A DNA stretch of 48,918 bases, taken from NCBI GenBank assembly GCA_020427635.1, contig JAGQOH010000022.1:1-48918 (forward strand), written 5' to 3'. Below the pieces are notes generated by a model that was not told where the DNA came from, searched no databases, and saw only the letters and a program-made list of their open reading frames with translations. Made by a program: the position numbers and the translations under genes. The stretch comes from Phycisphaerales bacterium (lineage in GTDB: Bacteria; Planctomycetota; Phycisphaerae; Phycisphaerales; UBA1924). Below are positions 9,159 to 17,766 of this stretch, piece by piece (the first letter of the stretch is position 1; every line of letters starts with the position of its first letter).

Positions 9159-9625
9159 AAGCCCTTGAATCAGCCCCGAAGCGCGTGCAGCACTTGAAGC
9201 GCGAAGTCATTGTCCCCCGAGCACTCGACGACGCCTTCGCCTTCTTCGCCGATGCGAGCAATCTTGAAAAGCTCACGCCATCCTGGGTGAACTTCAAGAT
9301 CATCACGCCAACGCCCATCGACATGAAACCCGGCGCGATCATCGACTATCGCATCCGCGTGCGCGGCTTGTCCCTCAAGTGGCGCACCGTCATCGACATC
9401 TGGGATCCGCCGCACCGGTTTGTCGATCGCCAGACGCTCGGCCCATACAAGTGGTGGCATCACGAACACCGCTTCGAAGCCATCGACGACACGCACACGC
9501 GCGTCATCGACGAAGTTGCCTACGCCGCGCGACTGGGATTCATCACCGAACCATTGATGGTCAACCGCGATGTCGCGAAGATCTTTGACTACCGCACCGA
9601 ACGCCTGCGCGAGATCATGCGCTAG
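9152..9625 (+). CDS. SRPBCC (START-like) family protein
   Basis: A 157-residue protein with the SRPBCC/polyketide-cyclase-like pattern: IVPRALDDAFAFFADASNLE near the start, a central PGAIIDYRIRVRGLSLKWRT, and DEVAYAARLGF before a C-terminal helix. The fold gives a hydrophobic pocket for a small ligand, which cannot be named from sequence. The start overlaps the trmL stop by 7 bp, suggesting translational coupling. Its stop shares CTAG with the stop of the opposite-strand FMN reductase. Confidence 0.85.
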   Translation: MLKALESAPKRVQHLKREVIVPRALDDAFAFFADASNLEKLTPSWVNFKIITPTPIDMKPGAIIDYRIRVRGLSLKWRTVIDIWDPPHRFVDRQTLGPYKWWHHEHRFEAIDDTHTRVIDEVAYAARLGFITEPLMVNRDVAKIFDYRTERLREIMR

Positions 9626-10200
9626 GCCTTCAGCTTCGTCACCACCTCGACCAACTTCTTCCCCAGCCCCAGCACAATGTCGCGCTGGCGATGATCCGTA
9701 ATCTCGCCGCTCGCGTCGAAGAACTCATGCGCACGCGCCAAACAATGATGTTGCGGCATGCACATCATCTGAATCCCGCCCAACAACCCGCGCAGGAGAA
9801 TCAGCCCGCGAATGCCGCCGAGCCCGCCGGGCGATGCGCTCATCAACTGAATCGGCTTGTCCTTGAACGCGATGAGCGGCACTTCGCCATGCTCAGGGCG
9901 CGACGCCCAGTCAATCGCGTTCTTGAGCACACTGGAAATCGAGCCGTTGTATTCGGGCGATGCCAGCAGGATGCCATCGGCCGCGATCATCAACTCCTTG
10001 AACTTCCGCGCGTTCGGGTCCATCCCCTTCGCCGCCTCAAGATCCTCATCAAAGTGCGGCATCGGATAATCAGCAAGATCAATAAACGTCACATCGCCGC
10101 CGGCCTCCTCCGCGCCCTTCGCCGCGACCTTGACCAGCTTCTTGTTGAACGATTCACGCCGAAGCGACCCGGCGAACGCGAGAATGTTGGGTTTGCTCAT
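9622..10200 (-). CDS. NAD(P)H-dependent FMN reductase (flavodoxin-like)
   Basis: A 192-residue flavoprotein of the FMN_red family. It shows the FMN phosphate loop AGSLRRESFNKKL at residues about 8-20 and the isoalloxazine-contacting SPEYNGSISSVLKNAIDW segment, with a GGLGGIRG loop later. It probably reduces quinones, azo compounds or free flavins with NAD(P)H. The start at MSKPN is preferred because the residues upstream are encoded by a CACAGAG repeat, not by a conserved N-terminus. The stop codon overlaps the converging SRPBCC gene stop through a shared CTAG. Confidence 0.92.
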   Translation of the reverse strand: MSKPNILAFAGSLRRESFNKKLVKVAAKGAEEAGGDVTFIDLADYPMPHFDEDLEAAKGMDPNARKFKELMIAADGILLASPEYNGSISSVLKNAIDWASRPEHGEVPLIAFKDKPIQLMSASPGGLGGIRGLILLRGLLGGIQMMCMPQHHCLARAHEFFDASGEITDHRQRDIVLGLGKKLVEVVTKLKA

Positions 10201-10205
10201 GGCGC

Positions 10206-10238
10206 TTTCTCTGTGTCCTCTGTGCTCTCTGTGGTGAA
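10206..10238. repeat. CACAGAG-type interspersed repeat
   Basis: On the minus strand this reads TTCACCACAGAG, AGCACAGAGG, ACACAGAGAAA in sequence: three phased copies of a CACAGAG-like unit. Similar short repeats, recognisable as spurious HREHRGHRE peptides, recur in many environmental genomes including planctomycetes. Here it fills the 46 bp between glyA and the FMN reductase start, and its GAGAAAG end may serve as a weak ribosome-binding site. Confidence 0.7.
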
Positions 10239-10246
10239 TCTTCTTC

Positions 10247-11560
10247 TTACGCGCCAGCGCCGACTGCCGCGTGCAACGGAAACTGCTCGCACAGCGCTTC
10301 AACATCGCGCTTCACGCCATCGATTGCGCCTTGATCACCCTTTGCTGCGAGCACGCGATCGATGAGCCCCGCCACCTGTTGCATCTCGCCTTCGCGGAAG
10401 CCGCGCGTCGTCAGCGCGGGCGTTCCCAGGCGCAGCCCGCTCGTCTTCACTGGCGGCCGCGGGTCCTGCGGCACGCCATTCTTGTTCGTGATGATCTGCG
10501 CCTGTTCGAGCCACTGCTCCGCATCCGCGCCGGTCAGTTCCGCATCGCGCGTGCGCAGATCAACCAGCATCAGGTGATTGTCCGTGCCGCCCGAAGTGAT
10601 GCGATAGCCATGCTCGATCAGCGCCTTCGCCAGCGCCCGCGCATTCTTGACGACCTGCTTCTGATAGTCCTTGAACGCCGGCGTCAGCGCCTCGCCAAAC
10701 GCAACCGCCTTCGACAGAATCACATGCATCAATGGCCCGCCCTGCATGCCGGGGAACAGCGCCCGGTCGAACTTCTTGGCCATCTCTTCATCGTTCGTCA
10801 AAAACAGCCCGCCCCGCGGCCCGCGCAGTGTCTTGTGCGTCGTCGTCGTCACCACATGGCAATGCGGAAATGGCGATGGATGCTCACCTGTCGCAACAAG
10901 CCCCGCAATGTGCGCGATATCCGCATGCAGAATCGCCCCGCACTTGTCGGCAATCGCGCGGAAGCGGGCAAAGTCGATGATGCGCGGATACGCCGAATAG
11001 CCGCACATGATGAGCTTGGGCTTCGCCTCCATGCACACACGCTCGACCTCGTCATAGTCGATCGTCTCAAACTTCGCCGACTTCTCATCGCGCACTAACG
11101 GATAGTGCACCGGGTTGAACCACTTGCCGGACATGTTGACCTTGAGCCCGTGCGACAGGTGCCCTCCGTCCGACAATTCCAGACTCGCAAACGTATCGCC
11201 GGGAGACAGCAGCGCAAGGAACAACGCCCCATTCGCCTGCGCGCCCGAGTGCGGCTGCACATTCGCAAATGCGCACCCAAACAGTTGCTTCGCCCGCTCG
11301 CGCGCGAGCGTCTCGATCTCGTCGTGATGCACACACCCGCCGTAGTACCGCTTGCCCGGATACCCCTCGGCATACTTGTTGGTCAAACACGTCCCCATTG
11401 CGTGCATCACCGCGGGCGACACGTGGTTTTCCGAGGCGATCAGCTCGAGCGTGTGCTGCTGGCGACTCGCCTCCCGCGCGAGAATCCCGGCAGCATCAGG
11501 GTCGTGGGCAGCGATCAGGTCATGCACGGCATCGGCGATGGGGTCTTCGTGGGTGGTCAT
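10247..11560 (-). CDS. glyA: serine hydroxymethyltransferase
   Basis: A 437-residue PLP enzyme that interconverts serine + THF and glycine + 5,10-methylene-THF, the main source of one-carbon units. Motifs are [26 protein letters not shown] and the PLP-lysine block [14 protein letters not shown] (Lys about 243). Length and motif order match the family. The ATG at 11560 forms an ATGA overlap with the stop of the preceding membrane-protein gene, which suggests translational coupling. The FMN reductase lies 46 bp downstream on the same strand. Confidence 0.97.
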   Translation of the reverse strand: MTTHEDPIADAVHDLIAAHDPDAAGILAREASRQQHTLELIASENHVSPAVMHAMGTCLTNKYAEGYPGKRYYGGCVHHDEIETLARERAKQLFGCAFANVQPHSGAQANGALFLALLSPGDTFASLELSDGGHLSHGLKVNMSGKWFNPVHYPLVRDEKSAKFETIDYDEVERVCMEAKPKLIMCGYSAYPRIIDFARFRAIADKCGAILHADIAHIAGLVATGEHPSPFPHCHVVTTTTHKTLRGPRGGLFLTNDEEMAKKFDRALFPGMQGGPLMHVILSKAVAFGEALTPAFKDYQKQVVKNARALAKALIEHGYRITSGGTDNHLMLVDLRTRDAELTGADAEQWLEQAQIITNKNGVPQDPRPPVKTSGLRLGTPALTTRGFREGEMQQVAGLIDRVLAAKGDQGAIDGVKRDVEALCEQFPLHAAVGAGA

Positions 11561-12348
11561 GGGGAAGATTGTAGGGTTCCGCGGCCGAAGTCGATCCAAA
11601 GAACGACCAGCATGTACCCCATAAGCCCGAGAGCGACCGCAAGTACTGCGATCTTAGTGGCGTGCTGCCTCAGGCCAAAGTACCGAATCCGCACCGTGCG
11701 CCACCACCACACGAGGTAGATCGCAAGGGGGAGAGAGATGATGCGGCCAGCAAGAATGTAGTCGTCAACAAGTGCAGCAATGAGATTCACTGTGCCTGCC
11801 GCGATGAGCACGCCCGGGACGCCGAAAACCAGCGTTCGCAGCAGGTGCCGCGTCGGCAGTCTCGTGTCAGGTTTCGACCAGCCGATGAGCAAGTGCGCTG
11901 CGCCGCTGAAGAGAAGCCAAAGCACTACAAAGTAGACAAGGTCAAGGTGCATGGGCGAGGTTGTCCAACCGCTGTTGAGCGGCTGTGCGGTCGGTATGGG
12001 GCCGAATACCTCCCAGTTGTACGGATTGCGAAACATTGCCCAGTAGAGCGGAGCGCGATCCTGTACATCTTCGATCACTGGTCTGATGCGGAGGCCCGGT
12101 TGCCGCGTCGCCCAAAGGACTGCGCAACACATCGTCCAAAGATGGAACGCAATCCCCATCGGGATCAGCAACACCAGCGTTCGGGCGAGATTGAAGCGTT
12201 GCGACGATCGCAACCCGCGCAACAACACCGGCGGCCACATGCAACGCAAAAGCGTGGACCACAAAGGCAACCAAAACCGCGAGGTGTTGAGATCAAACAA
12301 CCACGACGGTGCGGATTCACTAGCGCCAGCGTCATGGTTTGTGGTCAT
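11557..12348 (-). CDS. multi-pass membrane protein, paralog of upstream gene, no zinc ribbon
   Basis: A 263-residue hydrophobic protein of unknown function with about five predicted membrane segments, for example [17 protein letters not shown] and [17 protein letters not shown]. Near the N-terminus, [20 protein letters not shown] closely matches WLFDTNRTKFWGPLVKTLV in the next gene upstream, followed in both by WPP and a basic helix. The two are therefore paralogs, but this copy lacks the N-terminal CxxC zinc ribbon. The ATG at 12348 is preferred over an ATG 18 bases earlier. The stop TGA overlaps the glyA ATG. Confidence 0.75.
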   Translation of the reverse strand: MTTNHDAGASESAPSWLFDLNTSRFWLPLWSTLLRCMWPPVLLRGLRSSQRFNLARTLVLLIPMGIAFHLWTMCCAVLWATRQPGLRIRPVIEDVQDRAPLYWAMFRNPYNWEVFGPIPTAQPLNSGWTTSPMHLDLVYFVVLWLLFSGAAHLLIGWSKPDTRLPTRHLLRTLVFGVPGVLIAAGTVNLIAALVDDYILAGRIISLPLAIYLVWWWRTVRIRYFGLRQHATKIAVLAVALGLMGYMLVVLWIDFGRGTLQSSP

Positions 12349-12369
12349 GGCGGGGATTGTAGACAAACG

Positions 12370-13401
12370 CTAGATCAGCCCGAATCGCCGAACAAGCGTG
12401 GCCGCCGCATCGATGAGCTCGTGGTCAAGAAATGCCGTACACACCAGTGCTGCGAGCAGGCCCATCACAAGCACGGCGATCGTGACCCCAGCTGCATGTG
12501 GCAGCTTCATGTAGTCGCGCACCGATCGCCACCACCACCAACTGAGCATTGCGCCGATCGCCACGAGCCAAAGCCACGAGAACGAGCCGTACCAATAGAA
12601 CCGAAACACATTGCGCCACAGCCCGGGTCGCATGCCGCGGCCGCCTACTTCAAACGCCCACGATCCAATGATCAGATGCAGCCACATGAAGAGCCCAACG
12701 ATGGGTGTGATGAAGCATGCGGCTCGCACCAGGTGTGCCGCGCGCACCTTCGCGATGCCGAGCGTCGTGGTGAGTGGCCAAAACGAGATCGGCACGAACA
12801 CGACCCAGAGCCAGGCAATGTGCCACTGCGGCATGTCGGCGGATTGAATGCTCGTTTCGTCGAAGATGTCGGCGTATGGCCACAGCAATCGCGTGAGCCC
12901 GGCACCACCCCATGCAAAGTCACTCGCTCTCGTTGAAGTCATCGACCCCCAAAATGAATTGACCGACCAATTTGGAGAGGTCTTGTTGTGATAGTGTGCA
13001 TCACGAAGTTCCAAGACTGCCCCGCACACCATCGCCGTCACATGCACGAACAGCACGCACACACCAAACAACATCAAACTCCGCTTCAACCGAAAGTCTT
13101 GCTCAATCCGCAGCGCCTTCGCTATCCCCGGTGGCCACAGCGATCGCACCAATGTCTTGACCAGCGGCCCCCAGAACTTCGTCCTGTTCGTATCAAACAA
13201 CCACGCCGGCGCCGCCAGCGCCGGGTTCAGCAAGTACCGCCACTCAAAGACCAGCCCGCACTCGGGGCACGTCCCCTCGAGCGGACACTCCGTCTTCCAC
13301 CGATCGCAATCGCCCGACACGTCATATCCACATCGCGGGCAGCGGGGGTGCTGCTCCTTTGGCTTCGCATGTGATGCACGTTTGCCGCGTCCCATGCCCA
13401 T
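12370..13401 (-). CDS. zinc-ribbon multi-pass membrane protein
   Basis: A 343-residue protein with an N-terminal zinc ribbon, CPRCGYDVSG and, after a 15-residue gap, CPECGLVFEW (two CxxC pairs at about residues 19-50). About five hydrophobic segments follow, such as SLMLFGVCVLFVHVTAMVCG and TIAVLVMGLLAALVC. Zinc-ribbon membrane proteins of this kind are common in planctomycetes and have no assigned role. It is paralogous to the gene 21 bp downstream. The ATG at 13401 is chosen over a TTG three codons earlier; another in-frame ATG lies two codons later. It sits 39 bp past the kinase stop on the same strand. Confidence 0.75.
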   Translation of the reverse strand: MGMGRGKRASHAKPKEQHPRCPRCGYDVSGDCDRWKTECPLEGTCPECGLVFEWRYLLNPALAAPAWLFDTNRTKFWGPLVKTLVRSLWPPGIAKALRIEQDFRLKRSLMLFGVCVLFVHVTAMVCGAVLELRDAHYHNKTSPNWSVNSFWGSMTSTRASDFAWGGAGLTRLLWPYADIFDETSIQSADMPQWHIAWLWVVFVPISFWPLTTTLGIAKVRAAHLVRAACFITPIVGLFMWLHLIIGSWAFEVGGRGMRPGLWRNVFRFYWYGSFSWLWLVAIGAMLSWWWWRSVRDYMKLPHAAGVTIAVLVMGLLAALVCTAFLDHELIDAAATLVRRFGLI

Positions 13402-13440
13402 GAGACGCAATTCTAAGGTGCGAGTTCCCGCCGCTGGCAG

Positions 13441-14319
13441 TTAGCCCTTCGCAGCGTCGCGCATCTCACGCAGCACGCGACCCAAGCGCTCCATCACCGC
13501 ATCCATGGTCGCGGGGCGGTTTTCGGGCTCGGGTTCGACGCAATCGTTGATCAGTTCCGACAGCGCGGGCGGCACCTTGCCATTGATCTCATGCGCGGGT
13601 TTGGGCCGCGCGATCATCGCGCCATCCAACCCTTCGACCAGCGAATCGCCCTTGCCGCTCATCGCAGTGGGGATGTTCTTCTTCGTGAGCACCCAGTACA
13701 TCGTCGCGCCGAGGTTGTAGATGTCCGTCGCGGGCGTGATCTCCCGCCGATGCACCTGTTCCGGCGCGATGTAGTCGGGCGTGCCTTGGATGCGCTCCTT
13801 CTTCGTGCCGATCGCGCAGGCCTGTCCAAGATCAATGATCTTCACGGTGCCATCCGACATGCGGATGATGTTGTTGGGCTTCATGTCCGCATGCACAAAG
13901 CCGCAGCGGTGCATGTGGCCCAGTCCCTCCGCAGCTTGGATGAAGAATTGAATCGCCTGTTCAACGCTGTCCGGCGGCAGGCGCTCCAGCGACACGCCAT
14001 CGACGTATTCCATCACCAGGAAGAGTTCGCGCACGCTGATCAACTTCTCGCGCGTCTTGATGATGCGTTCGATGTTGCGGATGTGCTGGCTCTTGACCTT
14101 CTGCGCGACGTTGTATTCGCTCTCGGCTTGGTCAAGGAAGCGCTGGTCCTTCTTGTCGTGCTTGATGACGTGCTTGAGCGCCTTGATCTGCTTCGTCTTG
14201 GGGTCCATGACCACGTAGACAAAAGACGCCGCCCCCTCGCCGACCTTCGCAAGCACGTCGAAGCCTGCAAGCGTTGTTCCAGGTTTGGCGGATTCGAAGT
14301 GACTCAAAGGGCTGCTCAT
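13441..14319 (-). CDS. serine/threonine protein kinase (Hanks-type, non-RD, cytoplasmic)
   Basis: A 292-residue single-domain kinase. Visible elements are the glycine loop VGEGAASFVYVV (about residue 26), the ATP lysine in KALKHV (K49), the catalytic loop HADMKPNN (143-150), a DLG metal motif (163-165) and IAPEQ. All catalytic residues are kept, but Ala precedes the catalytic Asp (non-RD) and DLG replaces DFG. No transmembrane or sensor domain follows, unlike PknB-type receptors, so it is probably soluble. Start choice is uncertain: a clear RBS is missing and in-frame ATG or GTG codons lie 24-28 codons upstream. It is at the downstream end of a minus-strand run with envelope and clpP genes. 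Confidence 0.9.
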   Translation of the reverse strand: MSSPLSHFESAKPGTTLAGFDVLAKVGEGAASFVYVVMDPKTKQIKALKHVIKHDKKDQRFLDQAESEYNVAQKVKSQHIRNIERIIKTREKLISVRELFLVMEYVDGVSLERLPPDSVEQAIQFFIQAAEGLGHMHRCGFVHADMKPNNIIRMSDGTVKIIDLGQACAIGTKKERIQGTPDYIAPEQVHRREITPATDIYNLGATMYWVLTKKNIPTAMSGKGDSLVEGLDGAMIARPKPAHEINGKVPPALSELINDCVEPEPENRPATMDAVMERLGRVLREMRDAAKG

Positions 14320-14497
14320 CCGGGGTTGCGAGACCGAAGGCGCTGCGGGCGACAAAGCCCCAGCCCCGGACCGGAGACCGCCCCGATCCATGGCGCCGCA
14401 CACATGTCCGGCGCTGGAAGCCCAGCAGTATCGGCAGGTTGCCGCTTTTGTTCAATCGGTCGCTTGGATGGCCTTCCGGAGCCCGAGATCGGCGAAA

Positions 14498-15160
14498 TTA
14501 TTGAGCCGCCAGGGTTCGACGGAATCGCGCCGTGGGGAACAGGCGACCGGGCGAGGTTGTTGAGTCGGCCAGGTCGCGGTGCAGCGTCACCGCCTGATCT
14601 GGGATGTCCAGAGCCGATTGCAGCTCCCGGACCAGGGCCGCCAGCGTACTCATCTGGTCGTCTGTGAAGGGCTTGGTGTCGCCGTCGCCAACCAGGCAAA
14701 TGCCGATCTTGCGGTTCTTCTCGTCCTGGGGCATGGTGCCAGCAAGGTGGGCCCCAGGCAGTTGCTGCTGCCAGCGGTAGCCCACGAAGGCTTCTCCGTC
14801 CGGGGCGCCGTGGCCATTGCCAATCACCATGTGGTAGCCGAGCCCTCGGATGCCCTGGGCCTCGTGCTGGCGCCCGATGGAGGCCCCCGAGCCCTGCATC
14901 GCGCCCGAGTGGTGGATCACAATGCCATCCCAGCGGCCGGGCTCGATCTGCACTGCGTCAATGATGGCTCGGATGCCCGATGCCTGGGTCGGGGCAAGTT
15001 CGAATGCCCCGGGTAGGCTGTCGCCTTGTGCGCGGGATGGGCCCGTGGCGAACGACAGGGCCGCCGACGCGACAGTCATCGACGCGATGAGCGTGATCCA
15101 GACCGCCTGTGGGCGGGTCAGCTTTCGAGTTGTGACGCCTGGTGCTGTGCTGTCTGACAT
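14498..15160 (-). CDS. PGRP/N-acetylmuramoyl-L-alanine amidase-like protein, secreted
   Basis: A 220-residue protein with an N-terminal membrane or signal segment (VWITLIASMTVASAALSFA) and an amidase_2/PGRP fold. Motifs are WDGIVIHHSGAM, GLGYHMVIGNG and LHRDLADSTTSPGRLFP. The fold normally binds Zn with two His and a Cys or Asp. Here the first two His are plain (VIHHS, TLHRD), but the TCPG-type third ligand is Ser (TSPG). It may bind rather than cleave peptidoglycan, or use another ligand. An 8-bp inverted repeat lies about 55-78 bp upstream of the start. Confidence 0.85.
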   Translation of the reverse strand: MSDSTAPGVTTRKLTRPQAVWITLIASMTVASAALSFATGPSRAQGDSLPGAFELAPTQASGIRAIIDAVQIEPGRWDGIVIHHSGAMQGSGASIGRQHEAQGIRGLGYHMVIGNGHGAPDGEAFVGYRWQQQLPGAHLAGTMPQDEKNRKIGICLVGDGDTKPFTDDQMSTLAALVRELQSALDIPDQAVTLHRDLADSTTSPGRLFPTARFRRTLAAQ

Positions 15161-15215
15161 GGCGGGGCGAATCGTCCATGAAGCGCATCAACGCGCTGCT
15201 TTGCCTGTCATCGGA

Positions 15216-15238
15216 TCACAAGCTGTTTTGGCTTGTGA
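15216..15238. promoter_or_regulatory. inverted repeat upstream of the amidase-like gene
   Basis: Perfect 8-bp arms TCACAAGC/GCTTGTGA separated by TGTTTTG, located 56-78 bp upstream of the amidase-like start. It could be a repressor site or an RNA hairpin. There is no U-run after it, so a terminator is less likely. Confidence 0.35.
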
Positions 15239-15332
15239 ATTCGCGCGCAGCTCCCTCCTGGAGCACGCCGCTCGAACGAACACAGCTTACCGGACCTGGT
15301 GCGCCTTGGCTTGCGCGGCCGAACGAATTCCC

Positions 15333-15581
15333 TTAATTCCTTGGGGCAAGTCGGCCTTTGAGATTGGGTGTGCGCCGCCCAAACTCATCTTCGATATACG
15401 CCGGCTGGTGCGTGTTCCGCGCCAGGTCATAGCGATCGAACTGCGTGCGCTCGACGCCCTTGGGAAACAGCGGCTTGGCACACCCTGCCAGCGACACCGC
15501 AAGAGCGCCGCCCGCGACCATGGCGAGGGTCACGGCGGCAAGGCGCGAACGGCTGGAACGGCGGTGACGTGGTGCGTGCAT
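15333..15581 (-). CDS. small lipoprotein, unknown function
   Basis: An 82-residue protein. A basic n-region (MHAPRHRRSSRSR) precedes a hydrophobic stretch and lipobox SLAGC at about residues 27-31. About 50 mature residues follow, rich in charged and polar residues (KPLFPKGVERTQFDRYDL). No known domain is recognised. The ATG at 15581 gives a normal-length signal peptide. The frame is also open upstream through a strong hairpin to an ATG at 15641, which would make the n-region unusually long. It is unusual that the terminator-like hairpin ends only 12 bases before the chosen ATG. Confidence 0.7.
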   Translation of the reverse strand: MHAPRHRRSSRSRLAAVTLAMVAGGALAVSLAGCAKPLFPKGVERTQFDRYDLARNTHQPAYIEDEFGRRTPNLKGRLAPRN

Positions 15582-15583
15582 GC

Positions 15584-15620
15584 CAAAAAGCGTACAGCCC
15601 CGGGGAGAGGCCGGGGCTGT
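15584..15620 (-). terminator. strong terminator-like hairpin abutting lipoprotein start
   Basis: On the minus strand, a perfect 10-bp stem ACAGCCCCGG/CCGGGGCTGT (15594-15603 with 15611-15620, 7-base loop) is followed by ACGCTTTTTGGC and then the ATG at 15581. It has the form of an intrinsic terminator for the upstream clpP/lipoprotein transcript or of an attenuator for the small lipoprotein. Confidence 0.7.
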
Positions 15621-15764
15621 TCGATGCACAAAGTCAGTCATTTCCGAGAGGAGAGGTCCATGCCGGTCATCGGCGTGTGGGTTGTCCTTGGTACGACGGG
15701 GGCCCGGGCGTGTTCGGCCCCGCGGGGGCAAAGAACGAAAAAATCCAGGGCTGTTTGGGGAGTG

Positions 15765-16397
15765 CTACCGCCCGATATCCAACTGCCGCGTGGCCAAGTG
15801 CCGGACTCCGGTCACCAGATCATCAAACTGGGCCACGAGTTCCACTGCCGCTGGGGCGCCATCGCCCACCTGGCCGATCGGCTGGGTCAGCGCCACGGGG
15901 GCTGCGTAGTGGGTCCCGGTGAGGCCTGAGCGATAGGCCGGTCCCAAGGTCACCTCGCCGACCACCCGGGGCGCTGAGTCGGCGTCGGCAGCGGCGGGGT
16001 AGGCCAGCACCTGCACGCGCAGGTTCCCCGCGACCTGGACGAACCGTCGACGCCCATCGATCGGGCGGATGTACACATCCACCGCTTCGAATCCAGGCTT
16101 GCCATCGCGATCCACCAGCGCCGTCAGTCGATCAAACTCGATCTCCGCGCAACGGGGCAGGGCCGCCACCACCGCGCCCGCAGCAGTGCCGGTCGTCGCG
16201 TCGAGCGCCCGCGAGAGTTCAGTCACCTTGGCGTCCAGTTCGCCGCGCTCGGCAGCGAGCTTGCGGTTCGTTGCTTCAAGCTCGTCCACGCGCGCTTCGA
16301 GTCGAGTGAGTTTGGAGCCACCCACTTTGCGCGAGCAACCAGCCACTGCGGGAAGCAGCAATAGCACCGTCAACGCGATGACCGCGAAGCGATTCAT
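15765..16397 (-). CDS. lipoprotein with coiled-coil N-terminal region
   Basis: A 210-residue protein with signal sequence MNRFAVIALTVLLLLPAVAGC, whose lipobox is VAGC. A heptad-like coiled coil follows (TRLEARVDELEATNRKLAAE, residues about 28-62), then a beta-rich domain containing VDVYIRPIDGRRRFVQVAG and a conserved-looking GVRHLATRQLDI end. The function is unknown; the protein is probably anchored in the outer or inner membrane facing the periplasm. The start is set by the signal peptide. It follows clpP by 44 bp on the same strand and is probably co-transcribed. Confidence 0.8.
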   Translation of the reverse strand: MNRFAVIALTVLLLLPAVAGCSRKVGGSKLTRLEARVDELEATNRKLAAERGELDAKVTELSRALDATTGTAAGAVVAALPRCAEIEFDRLTALVDRDGKPGFEAVDVYIRPIDGRRRFVQVAGNLRVQVLAYPAAADADSAPRVVGEVTLGPAYRSGLTGTHYAAPVALTQPIGQVGDGAPAAVELVAQFDDLVTGVRHLATRQLDIGR

Positions 16398-16441
16398 CCG
16401 GTGGAGTGTATCGCTTCGCCTGCGCGCGAGGCCAGGTGCGG

Positions 16442-17146
16442 TCACTGCCCGTTGGGCATGGGCATCTTCGTGAGCACCTGGTCAACCAGGCCATACGCGA
16501 GCATTTCCTTCTCGTCGAGCCACGTGTTGCGATCGCACGTCCGCTCGATTTCTTCGGAGCTCTTGCCCGTGGCGTCGGCATAGATGTGATACAGGCGGTC
16601 GCGCAGGCGCAGGATCTCGCGTGCCTCAATCTCCAGATCCGTCGCCTGGCCCTCCATGACACCCGAGATGAGTGGCTGGTGCATCAGATTTCGGCTGTTG
16701 GGCAGCGCGTAGCGTTTGCCCTTCGCGCCGGCGGCCGCGAGCGCCGAACCCATCGACGCCGCTTGCCCAATGATGTAGGTGCACACGTCAGGCTGGATGA
16801 AGCTCATCGTGTCGAGCATCGCCAAGCCCGCGGTGATCGACCCGCCCGGCGAGTTGATGTAGAGATGAATGTCGCTCTTGGCGTCCTCGTTGGCGAGAAA
16901 CAGCATCTGCGCAACAACCAGGTTCGCGATGTCATCCATCACCGGTCCGCCCAGGAAGATGATGCGATCCTTCAGCAGACGCGAATAGATGTCATACGCG
17001 CGTTCGCCTCGCCCCGTCGACTCGATGACGATCGGCACCAAGTTGCCCTCTGGACCATCACCCGGGTGGCGCGTGATGCTCATCGGTGAGGCAACAGGTC
17101 CGAACGCGGCGGGACGGGGATAGCTGGGTGTGCCGAAACGTGTCAT
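16442..17146 (-). CDS. clpP: ATP-dependent Clp protease proteolytic subunit (first copy)
   Basis: A 234-residue ClpP serine peptidase subunit. Conserved elements are the fold start [33 protein letters not shown], nucleophile Ser in [10 protein letters not shown], His in LMHQPL and Asp in the [11 protein letters not shown] segment. ClpP forms a tetradecameric chamber fed by ClpX or ClpA/C. The N-terminus is about 30 residues longer than the conserved core. The ATG at 17146 is chosen over one two codons earlier because GGAG (17153-17156) then has normal spacing. It is immediately downstream of a second clpP. Confidence 0.95.
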   Translation of the reverse strand: MTRFGTPSYPRPAAFGPVASPMSITRHPGDGPEGNLVPIVIESTGRGERAYDIYSRLLKDRIIFLGGPVMDDIANLVVAQMLFLANEDAKSDIHLYINSPGGSITAGLAMLDTMSFIQPDVCTYIIGQAASMGSALAAAGAKGKRYALPNSRNLMHQPLISGVMEGQATDLEIEAREILRLRDRLYHIYADATGKSSEEIERTCDRNTWLDEKEMLAYGLVDQVLTKMPMPNGQ

Positions 17147-17181
17147 GCGCATCTCCGTGCGAAGTGGCGAAGGTGTTCCAA

Positions 17182-17766
17182 TCAGGCCGACTTGGCCATG
17201 CCGGGCGTCGGGAAGGTGATGACCTCATCGACGAGGCCATAGGCCGCGGCTTCCTTGGCGTCGAAATACTTGTCGCGTTCCGCGTCCGCCTTCACGCGAT
17301 CGACAGATTGCCCGGAGTGTTGGGCGAGAATCTCGTTCAAACGCTGCTTGTCACGAATGATCTGCTGCGCCTGGATCTGGATGTCGGCGCTCTGGCCCGT
17401 CACACCGCCATAGGGCTGGTGGATCATGACCTTGGCGTTGGGCAGGATGTAGCGCTTGCCCTTCTCGCCGGCCGCCAGGAGCACCGCCGCGCCGGAATAG
17501 GCCCGCCCGATGCAATAGGTCGCCACCTTCGACGAAAGGAACTGCATCGTGTCATAGATCGCCAAGGTGTCATCCACGACCCCGCCGGGGGAGTTGATAT
17601 AGAAGTTGATGTCCTGGCCCTTCTTCTGGTTCTCCAGGTAGAGCATCTGCATGATCACGCGCCCGGCGCTCATGTGGTTGATATCGCTGAACAAGAAAAC
17701 GACGCGGTTCTCGAGCAGCAGCTCGTCGATCGTCATCTCGCGGGTGCGCTGGTACTGAATGCTCAT
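17182..17766 (-). CDS. clpP: ATP-dependent Clp protease proteolytic subunit (second, divergent copy)
   Basis: A 194-residue ClpP paralog. It has [39 protein letters not shown], and nucleophile Ser in a variant context ([14 protein letters not shown]). It also has IHQPYGG with the catalytic His and [20 protein letters not shown] with the Asp. The triad is therefore intact and it is probably active, perhaps in a mixed ring with the neighbouring ClpP, as known in other bacteria with two clpP genes. The ATG at 17766 has GGGGAG 9 bases upstream. It is probably the first gene of the minus-strand run ending at the kinase. Confidence 0.94.
   Translation of the reverse strand: MSIQYQRTREMTIDELLLENRVVFLFSDINHMSAGRVIMQMLYLENQKKGQDINFYINSPGGVVDDTLAIYDTMQFLSSKVATYCIGRAYSGAAVLLAAGEKGKRYILPNAKVMIHQPYGGVTGQSADIQIQAQQIIRDKQRLNEILAQHSGQSVDRVKADAERDKYFDAKEAAAYGLVDEVITFPTPGMAKSA

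Noticed and set aside
10201..10305. N-terminal extension HHREHRGHRES of the FMN reductase
   Set aside because: This peptide is the translation of the CACAGAG repeat; the flavodoxin-like domain starts at MSKPN.
15660..15929. Plus-strand ATG with a GGAGAGG upstream inside the clpP-lipoprotein run
   Set aside because: The product lacks any recognisable feature and overlaps the end of a real lipoprotein gene in antisense.
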